The notes beneath the pieces are model-generated. The model made no database searches, was not told the origin of the DNA, and worked only from the letters and a program-made list of their open reading frames with translations. From Excoecaria cochinchinensis (taxonomy: Eukaryota > Streptophyta > Magnoliopsida > Malpighiales > Euphorbiaceae), in the NCBI GenBank assembly GCA_947683425.1, contig CANTUQ010000106.1, positions 5,889,001 through 5,953,000 on the forward strand: a stretch of 64,000 nucleotides of DNA, read 5' to 3'. Below, one piece after another: positions 44,741 through 58,783 of this stretch. Within the stretch, counting starts at the first letter, position 1. Every line of letters begins with the position of its first letter. The position numbers were made by a program, and so were the translations under genes.

Positions 44741-46889
44741 AAATTCTAAAGACCCACAATGCACATCACAACTCAACAGGCCATAAGTCTATGAATCCAT
44801 TTCCCATATAATGCTCTAGCAAAAGTAAATTGTATTTTATTTTCTGTCCTGCTAATGATACGCATGTATAAATACTTATATGATATGCTTAATACTATTG
44901 AGCCAATAGCCAACATTTTTCTCATGCATGTTAATAGAATCACAAGTGGTTTAAATACCGAGATTTTCTATTTTCTTTAGCTCCCTCACCAACTGGCCAA
45001 CCATGATATCCTCCATGCCGGAAGCAAATGAATTTGTTTACGTCATCCTTGCCATGCAACTATATTGCCGATGGCAATATAATTCAAGAAGAAAAGAGAA
45101 ATGTTTATCTATTAGCTGCCATGCAGCATTCGTTCTAAAGATGATTTAGTGATAATGAGTGACGACTGTATTTTTCAACCTGTTTTACTTGTGGGAAGAA
45201 AAGTATTAGCAAATAGGAGTATATATAATATAAGAATATGCTTTTAATTGTTTTTTTAGGAACTTTTAATTGTTTTCTATATACTATTTAAAGTAGAATT
45301 ATATTTTAGTGATACTCTTATATTTGTTTGGTTACAAAAGAGAGATTTAATGTTTAATTACACTCTAAATTTTACTATAAAGAATCAAATTTAAAATTTT
45401 TTATATTTTTAATCGAATAATAACCATCAAAACAAATCTTATTAGTTAGTGATACTCTTATATAAATTCCTATATGATGTCCTTAATAATATTGAGGCAA
45501 GAGGCTTTTTTTTTGGTAAAATAATTAAAAACATAGGATATTTGACTATACCTATTTTATTAAATATGATATTTTTGGCTTGAAAATAGTTTAAAATTTA
45601 AATTAATTTAGTTTGCTTAATTTCTCTATAATTTTTTATTATAATACCTTTTCATTTCACTAGGGCGCGAATTCCACCATCTCTTGGCCAAAGATATAAA
45701 AAGAAAATATAAATCAAGTGCACAATAATAAGTTAGTTCTTAAGATCCCAATGAAAGCTTTAGATTAAGCTAATTTGCACCCATTATCCTTGAACTTTTA
45801 CTTTTGTACCTATTTATCCCTCAATGTCGATTTATAATAAAAGAATTCACTCAACTTGTTGTTGGTTAACAAGTGACATGGCAGCAATATAGAATTATGA
45901 CGTCCACCAATTTCTCAAGTATTTTGCATTTGTGGTCTCTAAGCACTCAACTTATTTTCTACTATTTCCTTAAATTTCAGTTTTTTAATGGAAGAAATAA
46001 AGATACGACTTTCAAGTGCTTTTCTAATCAAACTAGCACTTTATTCAACCTGTGACCGTCATTAACTGACTCATTTTATTGTCAATTGCTCGTTTTCTGC
46101 AGACCTCACCAAGAGAGAGAGATAAATAAAAGAAAAAAGGAAAGAGATCAAGAAGAAATAAAGAAAGAACAAGAAATGCAGGTCAATAGTGCTGAAAAAA
46201 GAGGTACCGAAGATGAAAAGAAACATAGCACAAAGAATGAGAATGTAATATAAAGTCGGGTTACCAATTCAAGAACAATGGATGCAAATTACTCGAGGAA
46301 TTGTTGCCTTCAAAATCTGATATGGCTCACATCAACTGATACCAAGAACTCAAGGATGGAATTAGAAGTTAAGGGAACTTTAAGAAATAAATTAAAATTG
46401 AGGGACGTGATAAATAAAAGGTAAAAATTCAGGAAGGAACCTTTAGATAATAATCAGTTAAGTAGGTAAAAATACGTACAATTAACAAATACTATAGTTC
46501 ACACAAATGGCAGATTATTTTAACCTTACATGTTGAGTAATTAATTTTCTTTCTTCAATGGCGTCGAGTTTCTCCACTTTGCAACACAAAACAGTCGGCT
46601 AAAATTTTAAATTACATTTAAAACTTTCAGTAAAATTAACTTATAGAATATGAATAATGTTTAGGCATTAGGATAGACCTACAAAATGTTTTTTTTTTGA
46701 CAGGCAACCATTAATAGGTTAAATAACAGAACCAGCAGCGAGAAACCAATGCGTCCTCATCGAGCAAAGGCCACTATTGGCAATGACCTGGTTCCAGAAT
46801 CAGGAACCAAATATGCAAAACAGGACAGCAGACATATTTGCACGGCCAAAATCAATATCAAGTTCCTCCATGAAAATCAAGAGGCTAAA
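44741..46889. other. intergenic DNA downstream of DUS3
   Basis: AT-rich, without coding or RNA genes that I can recognise. The final part (about 46600-46889) should include the 3' UTR of the minus-strand DUS3 gene. Confidence 0.6.
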
Positions 46890-49800
46890 TTAGCCATTTT
46901 CTGCTCGGTCGTAAGCATTGGATTTATGCTTTGGTGCGAATGTGAAGCCATCTGGAACTTTGCCGAGCAACATTTCAGAAATACGGATCTGTAAAAAGGT
47001 AAAACAAATTAGGCATTGTATCGGCTTGCAGTTTAAAACAGCATTAAATATGAATATATAAAGCAATGGAATACCCAGTCAGCAGCAGAATCAGAAGCCA
47101 TTAGCGTTTCAAGATCATCACGGCCATAGTATGAGGGTGGGCGCCAGTTAATCCGCTGTGGAATAACATCTAAAAGTCCAACAGGTATATATCTGCATGC
47201 ATAGCTAAGCCATTCCAACAAGAAATGCCTAGTTGTTTCCACTCCTATATGGTAAAACAGCAAGTATTAAACAGTGGCCCCAAATAGGATTAGCCATAAC
47301 CATCATAATTTACTATCTAAGAACATAAAGGGGTAAATCTCCAATCTATCCAGCTTATTTTCCATTGCAACCAGATAATACAAGTATTTAAAGTTAAATA
47401 TGATCCACCTTGAGAATACTTAACTATGCCACTAATTGGTGTGGGCGTTTGGATGGGACTAGTTGCAGGTTACCTACATACCACACAAGCTCGCTCTCTC
47501 TCTCTCTAATTGAAAACAAATGTGAACAAGAAGTCATACTGACAGGAAAATGTGCCTAGCACCAGATGCAATGTGATTGTGTCCATTTCCACTCATTTTC
47601 AGTAGAGAAGAGGGGGAAAGGATTGGGAAGAACTGAAAAGAGTGGGAGCATGTCTACAAGTAAAATTAGACCAGAGTTGTGGACATTAGTTCATTTAACC
47701 AACAATACATACCTTTTGTATCAGAACCCCAATGTTCAAGACCAAAACGTGCATAATCCTTCAGAATATCTAATCGTTCTCCAGAACTGATGTCCCAATG
47801 CCTTTGTTCCTTTATTTCAGTAAATATCCAAGGCTACAAAATGCAATCCATGTTATTCCTCAGCAAAAAAAAAATGGCCTTTCCAAGGAAACAACACTCA
47901 AGTATCGCTTTTCTACCTATAAAATACACAAGTCAATCCCAATCTCCAAATCACAAACCTTGATTAGTGCTCCTCTTGCTATCATGCATGAAGAGAGCTC
48001 AGGGCTGTCAGACTTATGTTTGTTCCAATCTGTATAAGAGAAGATATCACCATTTCCGATAACTTGAAAAGAGGCTGGAGCCTTTCTAGCACACTGGTAT
48101 ATGTAGTCCCAATCAGCAAGTTTGCTATAGCGTTGTTGACGTGATCTGCCATGTACCGTTACAGCATTGGTACCCCAGTTGCCCATATCTGCAATTAATG
48201 AGTCAATACGGTTTTTCCCTTCAAAGAAACCGGTTCGTACCTAGAGGAACAGGAAATTGAAGATTAAATGATCTAAATCAACCACAAAGAAAACTCAAAG
48301 AGTCCTCCCAGGTTGAAACACAAACAGCATCACATAGAAGGATAGAAAATTCTGAAAATGCTTAAGAGATGACAACAAAAACTAAAACTCAAGGATAATG
48401 TGCTAAACTACAAAGTATGCAGATAAATGTATTTGCAGTTATGCTGTCAGAAGAATAGTAAAAGGCTACCTTTATAGTTATAGGCTTATCCACTGTACCC
48501 GAAGCAGCAGTTACAATATTTTTCATCCGCATTGGTTTGTTAAGAAGAGATGACCCAGCACCCTTATTAACAACAATATCAATCGGACAACCCATATTTA
48601 TATCTATGAAGTCCACCGTACATTCTTGATCAATAAGCTCAACAGTACGTGCCACAGTATCTGGATAAGCTCCACATATTTGTACGCCAAACAAATCCTC
48701 GGTCCGATGGCGCCTCAAGAGTGCCCATTCTGAAGCTTGACCCTATCCTCATAATAAAATGGTCATTCAAAAGTGTTAAAATTTATAATGCACAAAGTGG
48801 AGTGCATATTACAAAAGCTCACAAGAAATTATTCCCAGAAACAAGAAATAAAATAGAAGAATGAAATCATTCAACATAAGTTGCTCATCGGTAAATTATT
48901 AGCTTTTCTAAGGATTTTAACTATTAGTACATAAATTCTTCAACCTTGGTAAGCTTATACCTTCATAAGACAAAGCTGAGAGCCAAATCATAGGTATAGT
49001 TGTATAGATGCCTGTTCAATATTATTCTCGACAGTAATAATGGAAAGATAAAAGCTAGCATATCCAAGAAAGCTATGGCCCAATTTGGTAGCACTTCTTT
49101 TTTCACACCTTTTCTCTTTGGAAAACTGAATGCTAATCAATATTTTGTTTTCTTATGCCAATTTCTCTTCTGTTCTTTAAATTCTATAATCCATAACCTT
49201 TTCCACAGGCTTCTTAAGCCTAGACTTGACCAGTATTGAGAAAATCACCCCAAATATATCTCAAACCCAATGGCCAACTTTAAAACTTATTAATACAAAT
49301 AATAGTAGATTTGCAAAATTCACAGTCCTTTGTCTTTCTATTAAATCCTCGTAAATAAGACCATGATTTTATAAAAGAAAAACACATAGATTTAGATAAT
49401 GCTCAAGATGTCGAAGCTTCTTAAACACAAGAAATTGCCAGTCAAAACAACAGAAAAATTGAAGTCTACAACAAATGAAAATAAAATTTTTAACAAATAT
49501 TTACAGTCCTTTAAGTAAAGTATAAAACTACAGAAACCTAAAACCAAAGAAAAGGAAAAAAGATAGAAGCAGGGAGAATGAAGAAGAAAAAGCAGGAACG
49601 TATAGAAGCAGGGAGAACGAAGAAGAAAAAGCAGGAAGGAGGCATGCAGCCAGGCAAGTGCCCTATTGAGTTTTGTCTTTACTTCATTTGAAACCAAATA
49701 AAGATGCACAAAGATCTTCTACAAACTGATTGCTTCTACTACTCTAGTATTTATTACAATAATTAGAAATGAGTTTTTTATGAGTATATAGAATGAGTGC

Positions 49801-51867
49801 TATTTACACATAAATCTATAAATCTAGGAATTTATGTCAACAAATCTTCTAGTCAAGCAAACATGAATCCTCAAGTAAAATTCTTTTGAATCAACTCTGC
49901 TGCATAAAAGGAATATAGCATTTACAATCAATAAAATACATTAACAAGGGATAAATATAAAACCTGCAAAAGATTTGTGCACATTGCCATTTCACCGCAA
50001 GTTACATCAGCTCCTAATACTTTGCAGACCCTTCGAAAAGGAAGATTTCCAACAGTAGTCAAAGGTGCAAGATACAGCTTTTCTCTGAAGTCAATAAGCT
50101 TCTTTTCTCGCAGGTGTATTTTCAAACTTTGATCTGTTTCAATATCACTCACAGATTTTAATTGAGCTTCTGGATGAGTTTTCTCAGAATCTTCATCTCT
50201 GATAGTCAATCCTGTTGACAAGAATTCAAGGTCAGGTACATGTTCTTCAACTCAACTGAACAATAACTACGTCAAAAGAAAAAGGCACTACTCAGAAAGA
50301 TGAGACAACCATTAGCTTCTTCACCACAGCAACAATTTTCTTCAACATCAGACTTCGCCTTTTTCAGTGGCCTAATGTCATCAGCTTTTATTATTCCATC
50401 TTCATTACACTCTCTTGACTGTTCCAAAGAGCATTCCAATTTATCAGTTATGTCACTACAATCCTTCTCATTAGTGGCATGAAAGTCAGGAGCAGAAATC
50501 TGATCAGCCTCCTCATCATTCTGCCTTTTGACTCTTGAATTGCCAGGCCCCTGAGACAAGTAAGAAGGACATCATAAACAGTAAACAATGTCTCATAGAT
50601 GCACCATCAGCAGAACAAAACCAGAAGATGAGTATAAGAATATGATGGAAACACCTTAACTGGATAATTGCAATCCATAGACTTAGCAGGCCGAAAACTC
50701 AGAATATAATTGTTCCAGCACGACAACATTATCTAAAACCTTCAAGTTCATTCTTAGCTATCTGCATTTTCAAATTATCATTCTTCAAATGATCTCTTTG
50801 GAAATCCTATTATGAGAAATATCTTTCCAAATACAGCAATTACTATTGAAAAGCGCCAAGGATTTCATCCTCCAATAGCAGGTTTTTCCAAAAACCTAAT
50901 TCCTCCAGGGTGGATGACAAACATTGTTTCTATGTGATATTACCACAAGATAATCAAGTTATTAGTGACTGGAGAAAACCAAGATCAAAAGTACTCCTCA
51001 AAGCCAATTACATTATAAATTATGAAAGAACTGCCAGAGATAACACTAGCTAATAAGAAAAAGGTAGCATTTTTTACCATGAGCCCAAGAGCCTTGAGTT
51101 TGGCATCTGCACTGGGAAATTTCATCTTATTCTTCCACAACAGCTTCTGAACATCTTTGTTCAAACCATTAATCTCAGAGGCTTTTCTAGGAACATTTAC
51201 AGTATTGCCTGCTATACTGCCTTCATGCGTGCCATAAAATCTACAGGCCAATCCATAAGGACAAGGCCCTTCACCATTAGAGAAAGGACATTTCTCCTCT
51301 AAATCAGCTGGTTTCTGCATTTTATAGCATCCAATTCAATCAAAACCGAAAGCAAACGCTTCAAAATTGGAACAAAAGAACTAGCATTAAATCTTGGAGT
51401 AATACCCGAGCCTTAAAAGCTTCAATGTCATGGCTGAAGCGGCACTTATCACCATAAGCACAAGAACTAACATCCTCACTCTTGGCTATCTCAGGGCAGA
51501 GATGCAGTGCGGATTTCTGCACAAATTAAATTGAGAAAAAAAAAGGAATAAACTAAAAGTTGATACTAATGGAAATGAAAGGTAAAATTTAGCAAGGAGA
51601 AGGGAGGACCTGGCGGCGTTCGCGTTTGAGCTGGCGTTTGGACTTCTTCTCTACTACGGTGGAATTAGGGGCTTTTGAATCGGTAATGGCGGTGCCTTTT
51701 AGGTTGTTTCTAGATGGCGGAGGACGAAGGAACTCTGTCTTCACTGGAGCTATGGCTTTGGCCACAAGCTTCTCGGGAGATGGATGAGCTCCATTTGAAT
51801 TCTCTACTGGCGGTTGGTGGGCTGGAAGGTTTGTGTTTTGAGCGAGTTCGACCGCTGAGTCGGCCAT
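46890..51867 (-). CDS. DUS3: tRNA-dihydrouridine(47) synthase, ten exons
   Basis: It reduces uridine 47 in the variable loop of cytoplasmic tRNAs using FMN and NAD(P)H. Exons on the minus strand: 51867-51610, 51516-51406, 51314-51078, 50550-50292, 50211-49964, 48742-48470, 48240-47959, 47833-47713, 47244-47075 and 46988-46890. All junctions are GT..AG and the phases join to 685 codons plus stop, the length expected for plant DUS3. Two CCCH-type zinc fingers (C93, C105, C111, H115 and C132, C141, C147, H153) precede an FMN-binding TIM barrel from about residue 334 (LYLAPLTTVGNLPFRRVCK). The catalytic Cys is C423 in INMGCPIDIVVNKGAGSSLL. ITIKVRTGFFEG and VTVHGRSRQQRYS are the usual barrel motifs. 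The start at 51867 is the first ATG (MADSAVELAQ). I see no lesion. Confidence 0.95.
48743..49963 (-). other. longest DUS3 intron (1.22 kb)
   Basis: Intron 5 between exons at 49964 and 48742. It contains two copies of a purine-rich segment (AGAAGCAGGGAGAA near 49563 and 49603) about 40 bp apart and no gene. Confidence 0.8.
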
Positions 51868-54056
51868 GTTGAGCAAGGCAAGTCAGCCAGAAGCAACTGA
51901 GTGGCTGTGGCAGTTCGCGTTTCGTCCGTGCTAAGCGAGGGAAGGGTTTAGGCCTAGGGTTTGAGAAAGGCAACAACAGGAGTAACAACGTGAAACGACT
52001 CCACAGGTTCCCCGTTTTGAGGGTTAAACAAACAATATAAGGTTAGCAGACTATCAAATCAGGATGAGACGCAACATATCAAACCTTCTATCTAAAATAA
52101 CTGAACTTACTCAACTTTTCAAAAATCACTGCATCAGTGACCTGCCGAATCTCGAACTAACCCACCACACACTGCCACATTGTTATTTATCGACAAAAAA
52201 AGCATCGGTGTTGATTTTGTAGACACCAACAATAGAAAAATTCCACGCCACAACCCGATTCATGGGATTATGAGTAGAGTTAGCAGCTAAACTATCAAAG
52301 CAAAGGCATCCCCAATCAAGCGACTCCAAATTTTTTTATATCAATTTGGTTATTCTTATTCAGTCTTAATTTTTTTTAGTGTTAACAGCATACTATTATG
52401 CTGTGGGTGCTTTAGGTGCGCTCGGTTGAGATTTATTTATCTTTAATCACAACCGTTGAATAAATAAATGGGTTTTACTTGAAACCTTTTATACAAGTTG
52501 CATTGGGAATAGGAAAAAAAAAATAATATATGAAACAGAAGAAGACCGACATAGGTTAATTGGCGGAGCAAACAGGAGCGAGGATTATTCTCAGCACCAT
52601 GTGAATGGAAATGGAAATTCATCATAAACCTCACATTTGTATAAAAACAAATGATGGATCCAAGAAAAAGTTTCAGGACAAAGAAAGCAGTAAATTTCTA
52701 AATAATATAGTTGCACAATAAAATTTGACCTACAAATTTAGCAAAGTTAATCATCTTCTTGAATTTATACTTGATTTTTGGTGAACTTGTGATTCTGGTT
52801 GATTGCTTTTATAGTTTCTTGAGATGTTGTTATTGCTCTCGATTGTTCTCTGTTATTTTGATATGTAGTAATGCTCTGTTATTTCTTTATCATTTACAAT
52901 TTCACGGATTGCAATTGTTTGGAGTTCTCAATTGTAGCCTCCGTTCTCACTGATAATGTCCATCTATGCTTCTTTGAATTGTTCCTTCACCAGCGCAACT
53001 CCTACAACCATTGGCTCCCTTGATTTCTTAGCTTTGTTTTGTTTCTCACTTTCCTTCTCTCCAACAAATGTTGGCCAAGGTGTGAGAACAATTGTCCGAA
53101 AACCTAGGTAAAGGGCCGAGTCACAATCGAATGACACGAGTGCTCGTGAGTACGGTATAAGAATAATGGTATTATCTTGTTCAACACAATTGATTTTTGG
53201 AGAAACGGTGAGCCCCTGAAATCCACAACCGCTATAAAGCATATGTATATTGACAGGGCAACATCATATGAACAGTGTATATTGACTGCTATCTAACAGA
53301 CTAAAAACTATACCCAAAAAGACTATAAATCCTAAAACTTCTCCCTTTCTTTGTCATCAGTAAAGAAGGTTAAATTTTAGCATTTTAGACGAAACAACTC
53401 CCCCTATATATTGGGGTATGACCCAGCAAAAAGATTGGGTCAGAGCTCCTATAGCAAAAGGAATTTTCAAAGACTTTCTTATGACCGTTTTCCCTTTTCA
53501 GGTTGAGGTTTCTAGTTAGGTTCAAGGATAGAGAAGAATGGGTTTATTGCAAAGAATGCGCCAAGGTTGTCAAATGACTCAACCATCATTATGTGTAACT
53601 GTGGGATCTTCTCCAGTTGAGTTAGAACATCTGGAAACACTTCAGATTGCGTCGTTGCAGCTTCATGAGCAACAAATTCTCATACTCTACTTTTGAACTC
53701 ATCAATTATCTTCCAGATGTTATCTCTTTTATCCTTAATCCATGCTTCCTTGAGGGATTCTGAATATCAATATTCCAATTAGAAATTTCTTGTTTTAGTT
53801 CCCTGCCAACTTGGTTTGGTGTAGACTCTAATTTTGAAGTTCTCATTTCTTCAGCTAAAACAACTAAATAGCCTTTTTCAAACCCTTTCGCTCAGCTAGG
53901 TTTCAGTCGTGCACCATTCAATATTGTCTTCGTTATTTGGTAGATAATTGATTAATGAGAAAAGGCTTACATCCAACTACCTTTTCACCTATCTTATATA
54001 GTTATTTTATAGGGCATTTTTATATTAATTTGATACGTGAAAATTTTATTAATAAT
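51868..54056. other. DUS3 promoter side and intergenic DNA, no gene supported
   Basis: The first few hundred bases should be the DUS3 promoter; no clear TATA box was chosen. A minus-strand frame at 52964-53242 (92 codons) has no domain I recognise. The stretch 53390-53930 is more GC-balanced and looks like decayed coding or transposon DNA, without motifs I can name. Confidence 0.5.
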
Positions 54057-54580
54057 TGTCAACTTTTGTGGCTCACCCACAATTATTGACAATTTAGTTT
54101 TTTTTAGCAATCACACAACGGGAAATTGTAAGGAAATGGAGGAATTGTTAAGTTATAAATATAGCCCTCATTTTCTAATTGTAATCATCATAAAATTGCC
54201 ATCTTTCCTAAGGCAATAATTTTTTCTTTTTTTAGTAAATATTTCATTTGTATTATTTTTTTGAAATAGTGAAATATAGTTTGGTAGTGTCCGAGAATGT
54301 AGGCATAATTGGCCCAACTTCGTTAAATTCTGGTATTTTTTATTTATCTATTTAATAGCTATTGTCGGGTATATTGTTAGTGAATTATTGTGCTGTTAAA
54401 TTACTTAGAAAAATTCTGTCTAAGGAGATTGAGTTTTAAGTGGGACCATTTGTGACCCCTCCAGTCTTTCCTGAGAATTTTATCTACTGTGATTTTTCAG
54501 TACAATCGTTTATGCTTTATTTACTTGCTCAATAGTGTTTGAGGTAAATTTGGTTGAAATTAACCCGAGTTTCCACAACA
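54057..54580 (+). repeat. 5' LTR of the Tork-type element
   Basis: It runs from TGTCAACTTTTGTGG to CCACAACA. TTATAAATATAG at about 54154 is a likely TATA box of the LTR promoter. Confidence 0.92.
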
Positions 54581-54582
54581 AT

Positions 54583-54594
54583 TGGTATCAGAGC
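54583..54594 (+). promoter_or_regulatory. primer binding site, initiator tRNA-Met
   Basis: TGGTATCAGAGC begins two bases after the 5' LTR, the standard primer site of plant Copia elements. Confidence 0.95.
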
Positions 54595-54717
54595 CTAGAT
54601 TTTTTTTTAGTATACTCTGTGGTTGCAGCGTAGTCTGATCTTCCACATCAGAAAAGATTTTTTCTTGGTCTATTGGCATTCCGCATCGACAGCTATTGAA
54701 TAGTAATTGTAGCTGAA

Positions 54718-55587
54718 ATGACAAATTCATCCACTTCTTCTTTCTCATCCAATTTGATGGCAAATGCAAGAGTTGCGGTGGAAATTTTTGATGGAACGGG
54801 TCACTTTGGTATGTGGCAAAGTAAGGTTCTAGACGCTTTCTTTCAGCAAGGTCTAGACATTGCTCTTGAAGAAAAGAAACCAGATGATGTTGATGAGAAA
54901 GAATGGAAGAGACTTAACCGTTTGGCATGTGGTACAATTCGATTGTGCCTTTCTAGAGAGCAAAAGTATGCTTTCTCGAAAGAAACTTCTGCAAGTAAAT
55001 TGATGAAGGCACTGGAGAAAAAATTCTTGAAAAAAAGCAGTCAGAACAAGCTCCACATGATGAAAAGACTGTTTCGTTTCAATTATATTGCGGGTACCAC
55101 AATAAATGATCACATTACCAACTTTAATCAGTTAGTCGCTAATTTATTGAATATGGATGTGACATTCGAAGATGAAGATCTGGCTTTGATGTTGTTGGGA
55201 TCCCTTCATGAGGAGTTTGAGTTTCTTGAAATGACTCTACTTCATGGGAAGGCTGCTGTGACTCTCAGTGAAGTTTGTGCTGCCTTGTATAGTTATGAAC
55301 TGAGAAAGAAAGACAAGAAAAAAAGTACAAGTGGAGCTATAGAAGCTTTAATAGTGAGAGGTCGATCGCAGAGCCAGACTAAAGGAAAGAATTGGAGATC
55401 TAAGTCGAGGCCCAAATTGGGCAAAGACGAATGTGCCTTTTGTCGAGAAAAAGGGCACTGGAAGAAAGATTGTCCTAAGCTGAAGAATAAAGGCAAACCT
55501 GATAAGGGAAAGGCTGTTGCAGATTCAAGTGTAGCTGAGTGTAATGATGAAGACTCAGATTTCTCACTTGCTGTTACAATCAACTAG
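54718..55587 (+). pseudogene. Tork gag with CCHC knuckle
   Basis: A 289-codon open frame. It begins MTNSSTSSFSSN, continues through the Copia gag fold (FDGTGHFGMWQSKVLDAF; a KLHMMKRLFRFNYIAGTTIN-like stretch; LLGSLHEEFE) and has the zinc knuckle CAFCREKGHWKKDC at residue 239. It ends at TAG 55585 just after the reading phase of protease has opened in the next frame, so a one-base shift separates gag from pol. In relatives gag and pol are one frame, so this is likely a lesion and not programmed. Listed as a pseudogene because it belongs to a dead polyprotein, although gag itself could still be made. Confidence 0.85.
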
Positions 55588-55588
55588 C

Positions 55589-58500
55589 TCTTCTAGTGTA
55601 TGGCTGCTTGATTCAGGCTGCAGTCATCATATGTGTCCTAATCGGGATTGGTTGTATGAATTTAGAGAACTAGAAGATGGAGTTGTTTATACAGCAAATG
55701 ATGTCCCTCTCACCACACATGGGATTGGTTCCATTCGTTTGAAAAACCATGATGGATCAATCAGAATCCTGAAAGATGTTCGTTATGTGCCTAGTTTGTC
55801 AAAAAATTTCATTTCCGTAGGAGCCCTAGAAGAAAAGGGTTTTGAGGTACGAGCAAAAGGCGGAGTAATAAAGATAATCTCTGGTGCACTTGTGGTGTTA
55901 AAGGGAATTCGAAAGAGTAACAAATTGTACCACTACCAAGGTACTACTGTTATTGGCACAACATCAGTGGCTTCAACTGGTGAAAAGGAGTTAGAAGCAA
56001 CCAGGTTATGGCATATGCGCTTGGGGCATGCAGGTGAAAAATTCTTGAATCTCTTGGTGAAACAAGGATTATTGAAAGGAGTTCAGACTTGCAAATTGGA
56101 CTTTTGCGAGCACTGTGTCAAAGGGAAAAAGACAAGGGTGAAATTTGGAACAGCAATCCATGATACTAAGGATATTTTGGATTATGTTCATTTTGATATG
56201 TGGGGACCTTCCAAGACGGCTTCTTTGGGAGGAAAACACTATTATGTGACCTTTGTTGATGATTTTTCCCGGAGAGTTTGGGTGTATACTATGAAGACTA
56301 AGGATGAGGTGCTAGGAGTTTTCCTCAAATGAAAAAAGATGATGGAAACTCAAACAGGCCGAAGGATCAAGCATCTCCGTACAGATAATGGCGGGGAATA
56401 CAGGAGTGATATATTTATGAAAGTGTGTGAAGATGAAGGCATTGTCAGATATTTCACAGTCAGAAATACAGCACAACAGAATGGGGTGGCAGAACGTATG
56501 AGCCGAACATTGCTAGAGAAAGTTCGGTGTATGTTGTCCAATGCTGCATTGGGCAGAGAATTTTGGGCTGAAACTGTTTCATATGCTTGCCATCTTATTA
56601 ATTGCCTACCATCTAGTGCTATTAGTGGTAAAACGCCATTGGAGAAATGGTTTGGAAAACCCGCTACAGATTATAATTCCTTACATGTGTTTGGTTCTAC
56701 TGCATACTATCACATTAAGGAATCAAAGTTGGATCCACATGCAAAGATAGCAATTTTCATGAGGATTACCTCTGGTGTGAAAGGATATCAACTTTGGTAC
56801 TCAGAGTCAAAGAAAATAATTTTCAGTAGGGATGCTACCTTTGATGAATCTACCATGTTGAGAAAGGTGACATATGAAAGTGTTGAGTAGACAGATTGTA
56901 CTCCAAAACAGGTGGAGTTTGAAAGGAAAATTGTTAGTCCAGCAAATTATGAATCAGATGCAGAAACTCCTATGGTAGATGAGGAGTTAGATGAAGAAGA
57001 GGTTTTAACCCAAGAACCTCTACAACAATCTGAATCAATTGCATTAAATAAGTCAAAGAGGACAATCAAAAAGCCTGCTTGCTATGTTGATATGGTGGCT
57101 TACGCATTCCAAATTGCAAATTATGACATTCCTACCACTTATAATGAAGCAGTCAAAAGTTCAAAAATAGAGAAGTGGAGAAAAGCCATGAATGATGAAA
57201 TGCAGTCCCTTCATAAGAATCATACGTGGAAACTAGCTAGTCTTCCGAAGGGAAAGAAAGCAATTGGGTGCAAATGGGTGTATGCAAAGAAAGATGGATT
57301 TCCTAACAAGGATGATGTTCGCTACAAAACAAGACTGGTGGCTAAAGGCTACGCTCAGACGGAGGGAATTGACTATAATGAATTTTTTCTCCAGTTGTAA
57401 CATTCCTCCATTCGAATTTTGTTGGCTTTGGTACCACAATTGGATATGGAACTAGTTCAGTTGGATGTAAAAACTGCGTTTTTACATGGAGACTTGGAGG
57501 TGGAAATCTATATGGTTCATCCCGAAGGATTTAAAGTTGCTGGAAAAGAAAATATGGTGTGCAAGCTTGAAAAATCATTGTACGGATTGAAGCAATCTCC
57601 GAGGCAGTGGTACAAACGATTTGACAAGTTTATGATAGGGCAAAAGTACACAAGAAGCAAATATGATCATTGTGTGTATTTGTGCAAGCTACAAGACGGA
57701 TCCTACATATATCTTGTTCTTTATGTTGATAATATGTTGATAGCTTCCAAGAGTCTGATAGAGATTGAGAAGTTAAAGACTCAGTTGAACAGGAGGTTTG
57801 AAATGAAGAATCTAGGTGAAGCCAAGAAGATTCTCGGTATGGAGATAAGTAGAGATAGTGAATTGGGGAGACTTTGTTTGACTCAGAAACAGTATCTGAG
57901 AAAAGTGCTAAAACGTTTTGGCATGAATGAAAAGTCAAAACCTGTTAGTACTCCTCTTGCTTTTCATTTCAAGCTCAATGCATCTTTATCTCCAAAAAAT
58001 AAAGTAGAACGAGAATACATGACAAAAGTATCATATGCAAATACTGTTGGTAGCTTGATGTATGCTATGGGGTGTACAAGGCCCGATATTTCACAGGCAG
58101 TTGGGATTGTGAGCAGGTATATGCATGATCCTGAAAAGGAACATTGGCAAGCTGTGAAATGGATTCTGCGGTACATTCTGAACACGTAGATGTTGGTTTA
58201 GTATTTCAGCGGAATGGTCAAGTGGTCAATGTGTAGTTGGATATTGTGATTTCGACTATGCTAGTGATTTGGACAAACGGCGATCAACTACTGGTTATGT
58301 GTTTACTCTTGCAAAAGCACCAGTTAATTGGAAGTCTACTTTACAGTTAACAGTTGCTTTGTCCACTACGGAGGCAGAGTATATGGCAATTACAGAGGCC
58401 GTAAAGGAGGCAATTTGGCTTCATGGGTTGCTTGGTGAATTAGGGGTTCAACAGAAGCACATCAAAGTGCATTGTGATAGTTAGAGTGCTATTCTTTTGG

Positions 58501-58658
58501 CAAAAAACCAAGTTTACCATGCAAGGACGAAGCATATCGATGTTCGTTATCACTTTGTACGAGAGGTTCTGGAAGAAGGTGGAGTAACAATCCAGAAGAT
58601 TAGGACCACTGAGAATCCTGCTGATATGTTCACAAAAGTGGTGACTGCGGTCAAGTAA
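55589..58658 (+). pseudogene. Tork pol: protease, integrase, RT, RNase H, broken
   Basis: Protease has DSGCSHHM (Asp codon at 55610). Integrase has LWHMRLGHAG, the zinc region with CEHC, and the D, D, E residues in HFDMWGPS (56195), RTDNGGEY (56384) and NGVAERMSRT. RT includes LDVKTAFLHGDLEVEIYMVH and the box YVDN (57722-57733), where the second catalytic Asp of YVDD has become Asn. RNase H has the YCDFDYASDLDKRRSTTGY block. Lesions: TGA 56330 (Trp in relatives), TAG 56888, a pair of indels ending at TAA 57398, TAG 58187, a phase change before 58269, and TAG 58482 (Gln in relatives). Confidence 0.9.
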
Positions 58659-58763
58659 CATTGTTTGGATTTGATCAATATTGTTAAAAGTTGAAGTTGT
58701 GCGCTTTGAAGCGCATTTGGTGACACTACTAAAATTGAGTTTTGTGAGAAATTTGAAATTGTG

Positions 58764-58783
58764 GAGTTCGGCAAGGTGAAGAT
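58764..58783 (+). promoter_or_regulatory. polypurine tract of the Tork-type element
   Basis: GAGTTCGGCAAGGTGAAGAT immediately precedes the 3' LTR. AAGGTGGAGATTGTCA-like ends are usual for plant Copia elements. Confidence 0.7.

Noticed and set aside
52964..53242. 92-codon minus-strand frame as a host gene
   Set aside because: No recognised domain, no clear start context, no exon partners. It is recorded only as intergenic DNA.
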